Origin: Synaphobranchus kaupii
Taxonomy: Eukaryota; Chordata; Actinopteri; Anguilliformes; Synaphobranchidae
Direction of reading: 5' to 3'
Assembly: GCA_029718625.1 (NCBI GenBank)
Contig: CM056383.1
Location: 71,257,761 to 71,321,760, forward strand
Length of the DNA: 64,000 bases
Shown in pieces: positions 62,623 through 64,000 of this stretch. The position numbers and the translations under genes were made by a program. Under the pieces are notes generated by a model, which was not told the origin of the DNA, made no database searches, and was given only the letters and a program-made list of their open reading frames with translations. How positions within the stretch are numbered: position 1 is the stretch's first letter; the number at the start of each line of letters is the position of its first letter.

Positions 62623-63400
62623 ATAACAACTGGAAACTTAAAATATGTTATTATTTGTTCCACAATAAGAGCTGAGGTATCCAAAACACTGTGAGGCTGT
62701 GACAGTCAAGCACATCTGCTGGTTAAATCTTTTTTTTTTTTGTGTAATGCTTGGAAATGCACATGGAACGAGCACATTTACAAATACCTCAGACAACATG
62801 CACATGGAATTCTAGTTCACTACCAAGGTCCTTTCCCTATATATAACTTCTCAGTCCTTCACAACATCACTTCATACTGTAGACTCCCTCCCAAGAAACA
62901 TTTAGCTTGCCTTTAAAAGTCTTCAAAAAGGGAAACTCCTCCTAGTAAATGCTTACAAAATAGGTTTTTCATCTATATATATACACAATCCACAATCTTT
63001 GCTATACACTGTGTGGTTTATGGTGCATGCACTAACACAGTTCCACACTGACGTGACAGCTCCAGAATAAAAAAAAAAGCAGGTATAAGGTAGACAAAGG
63101 TGAAAGAGGCCATAAAGAATTAAATCTCTAACTGTATTTATATCCTTGAGAGAGAATGAAAGCAAGAATAAGTGGTCTAGACAGCAGGCTCTGTTCAGAC
63201 TAGTCTCTGGTGGGAGTGATTCTGGTTATGAGACCTTGATGCGACTCTCCTTCTATGGCATAGTCCATGTGACCTAACGGACCGTAGGCCAAGGGCCCCT
63301 CCCCTGGGAGGAGTTCAGCTTGGGACTGATACATTTAAGCTAAAGAATGTAGAGACCCCCCCATCTACTGGCACAGTGATATCCCCTGTGACAACAGCCA
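62623..63400. other. non-coding, nothing recognised
   Basis: No exon or element was recognised. Confidence 0.4.
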
Positions 63401-63662
63401 GACAGACACAAGCACACAAACACACACATGCACACAAACACACACAAACAGATACATACACACATATGCACAAACAAACACACACAAACTCTTTTGGGAC
63501 ACTCGCATGCCATCAGAGATAAAACTGTGGCTGACCTCTGGGAACACGACAAATATGTGTGGAGGAGACGGGAGAAAGTGGGCAGGGTAATGACAGACAG
63601 ACAGGCAGGCAGACAGACAGACAGACACACACACACACTGAAGATGAACAGTAAGGATATCC

Positions 63663-63693
<31 letters not shown>

Positions 63694-63772
63694 ACACACA
63701 CTGAAGATGAACAGTAAGGATATCCCACACACACACACACACACACACACTGAAGATGAACAGTAAGGATAT

Positions 63773-63819
<47 letters not shown>

Positions 63820-63894
63820 ACACACACACACACTGAAGAGGAACAGTAAGGATATGCCACACACACACACTGAAGAGGAACAGTAAGGATATGC

Positions 63895-63925
<31 letters not shown>

Positions 63926-64000
63926 ACACACTGAAGATGAACAGTAAGGATATCCCACACACACACACACACTGAAGATGAACAGTAAGGATATGCCCCA
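63400..64000. repeat. composite CA minisatellite running off the window end
   Basis: Imperfect CA repeat (63400-63490) is followed by GACAGACAGGCAGGCAGACA repeats. Then at least seven copies of CTGAAGATGAACAGTAAGGA TATCCCA (or GAGGAACAG and TATGCCA variants) alternate with (CA)n blocks of different length. The array is cut by the window edge. Cys/Val-rich open frames on the minus strand are artefacts. Confidence 0.95.

Noticed and set aside
63340..63972. Minus-strand open frame of 210 codons at the right edge
   Set aside because: It follows the CA minisatellite; nothing outside the repeat resembles a protein domain.

Overview
This window is vertebrate nuclear DNA, almost certainly from a teleost fish. 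Long introns, dense CA/CT microsatellites, V-SINE-type elements (tRNA head plus the tail motif GCGTCTGCTAAATG), a 5S-rRNA-derived SINE, a Tc1-like transposon remnant and many short inverted-repeat DNA transposons (MITEs) all point there. The species cannot be named from sequence alone. No bacterial-style gene organisation, operon or CRISPR array is present.

The one complete gene is ramp1 (receptor activity-modifying protein 1) on the + strand. It has three coding exons at 17920-17977, 37678-37813 and 59458-59713. They join in frame through GT-AG introns of 19.7 kb and 21.6 kb to give a 149-residue type I membrane protein. A plausible 5' leader precedes it from about 17.3 kb, and an ATTAAA poly(A) signal with GU-rich flank lies at 60.41 kb. 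Most of the window (17.9-59.5 kb) is therefore ramp1 introns.

Left flank (1-17.3 kb): repeats, a CpG-rich patch at 9.0-9.36 kb that could be a promoter, a 31-bp minisatellite (11.13-11.56 kb) full of ATTGG motifs, and directly after it a lone exon resembling dihydrodiol dehydrogenase (dhdh). A Tc1-like remnant (14.83-15.37 kb) and a 5S-derived SINE (16.1-16.66 kb) follow.

Intron 1 (18.0-37.7 kb): V-SINEs, hAT-like MITEs, a possible solo LTR, and a 0.5-kb CA tract. It ends in about 75 bp of CT repeat against the exon 2 acceptor. Intron 2 (37.8-59.5 kb): several minisatellites, the largest a 38-copy 30-bp array (47.85-48.99 kb); a foldback element inserted at TTAA inside an older TTAA-type MITE (53.2-53.95 kb); a 702-bp foldback element with 8-bp target duplications (55.2-55.9 kb); and a palindromic hAT-like MITE (58.39-58.59 kb). 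Right flank (60.4-64 kb): two more TTAA MITE copies and a composite CA minisatellite that runs off the end.

I found no convincing new gene system. The points most worth a second look are two N-glycosylation sequons in ramp1, the nested TTAA insertion, the 30-bp two-variant satellite, a minisatellite apparently grown from a transposon end, and the orphan dhdh-like exon. Alignments here were made by eye, without database searches.
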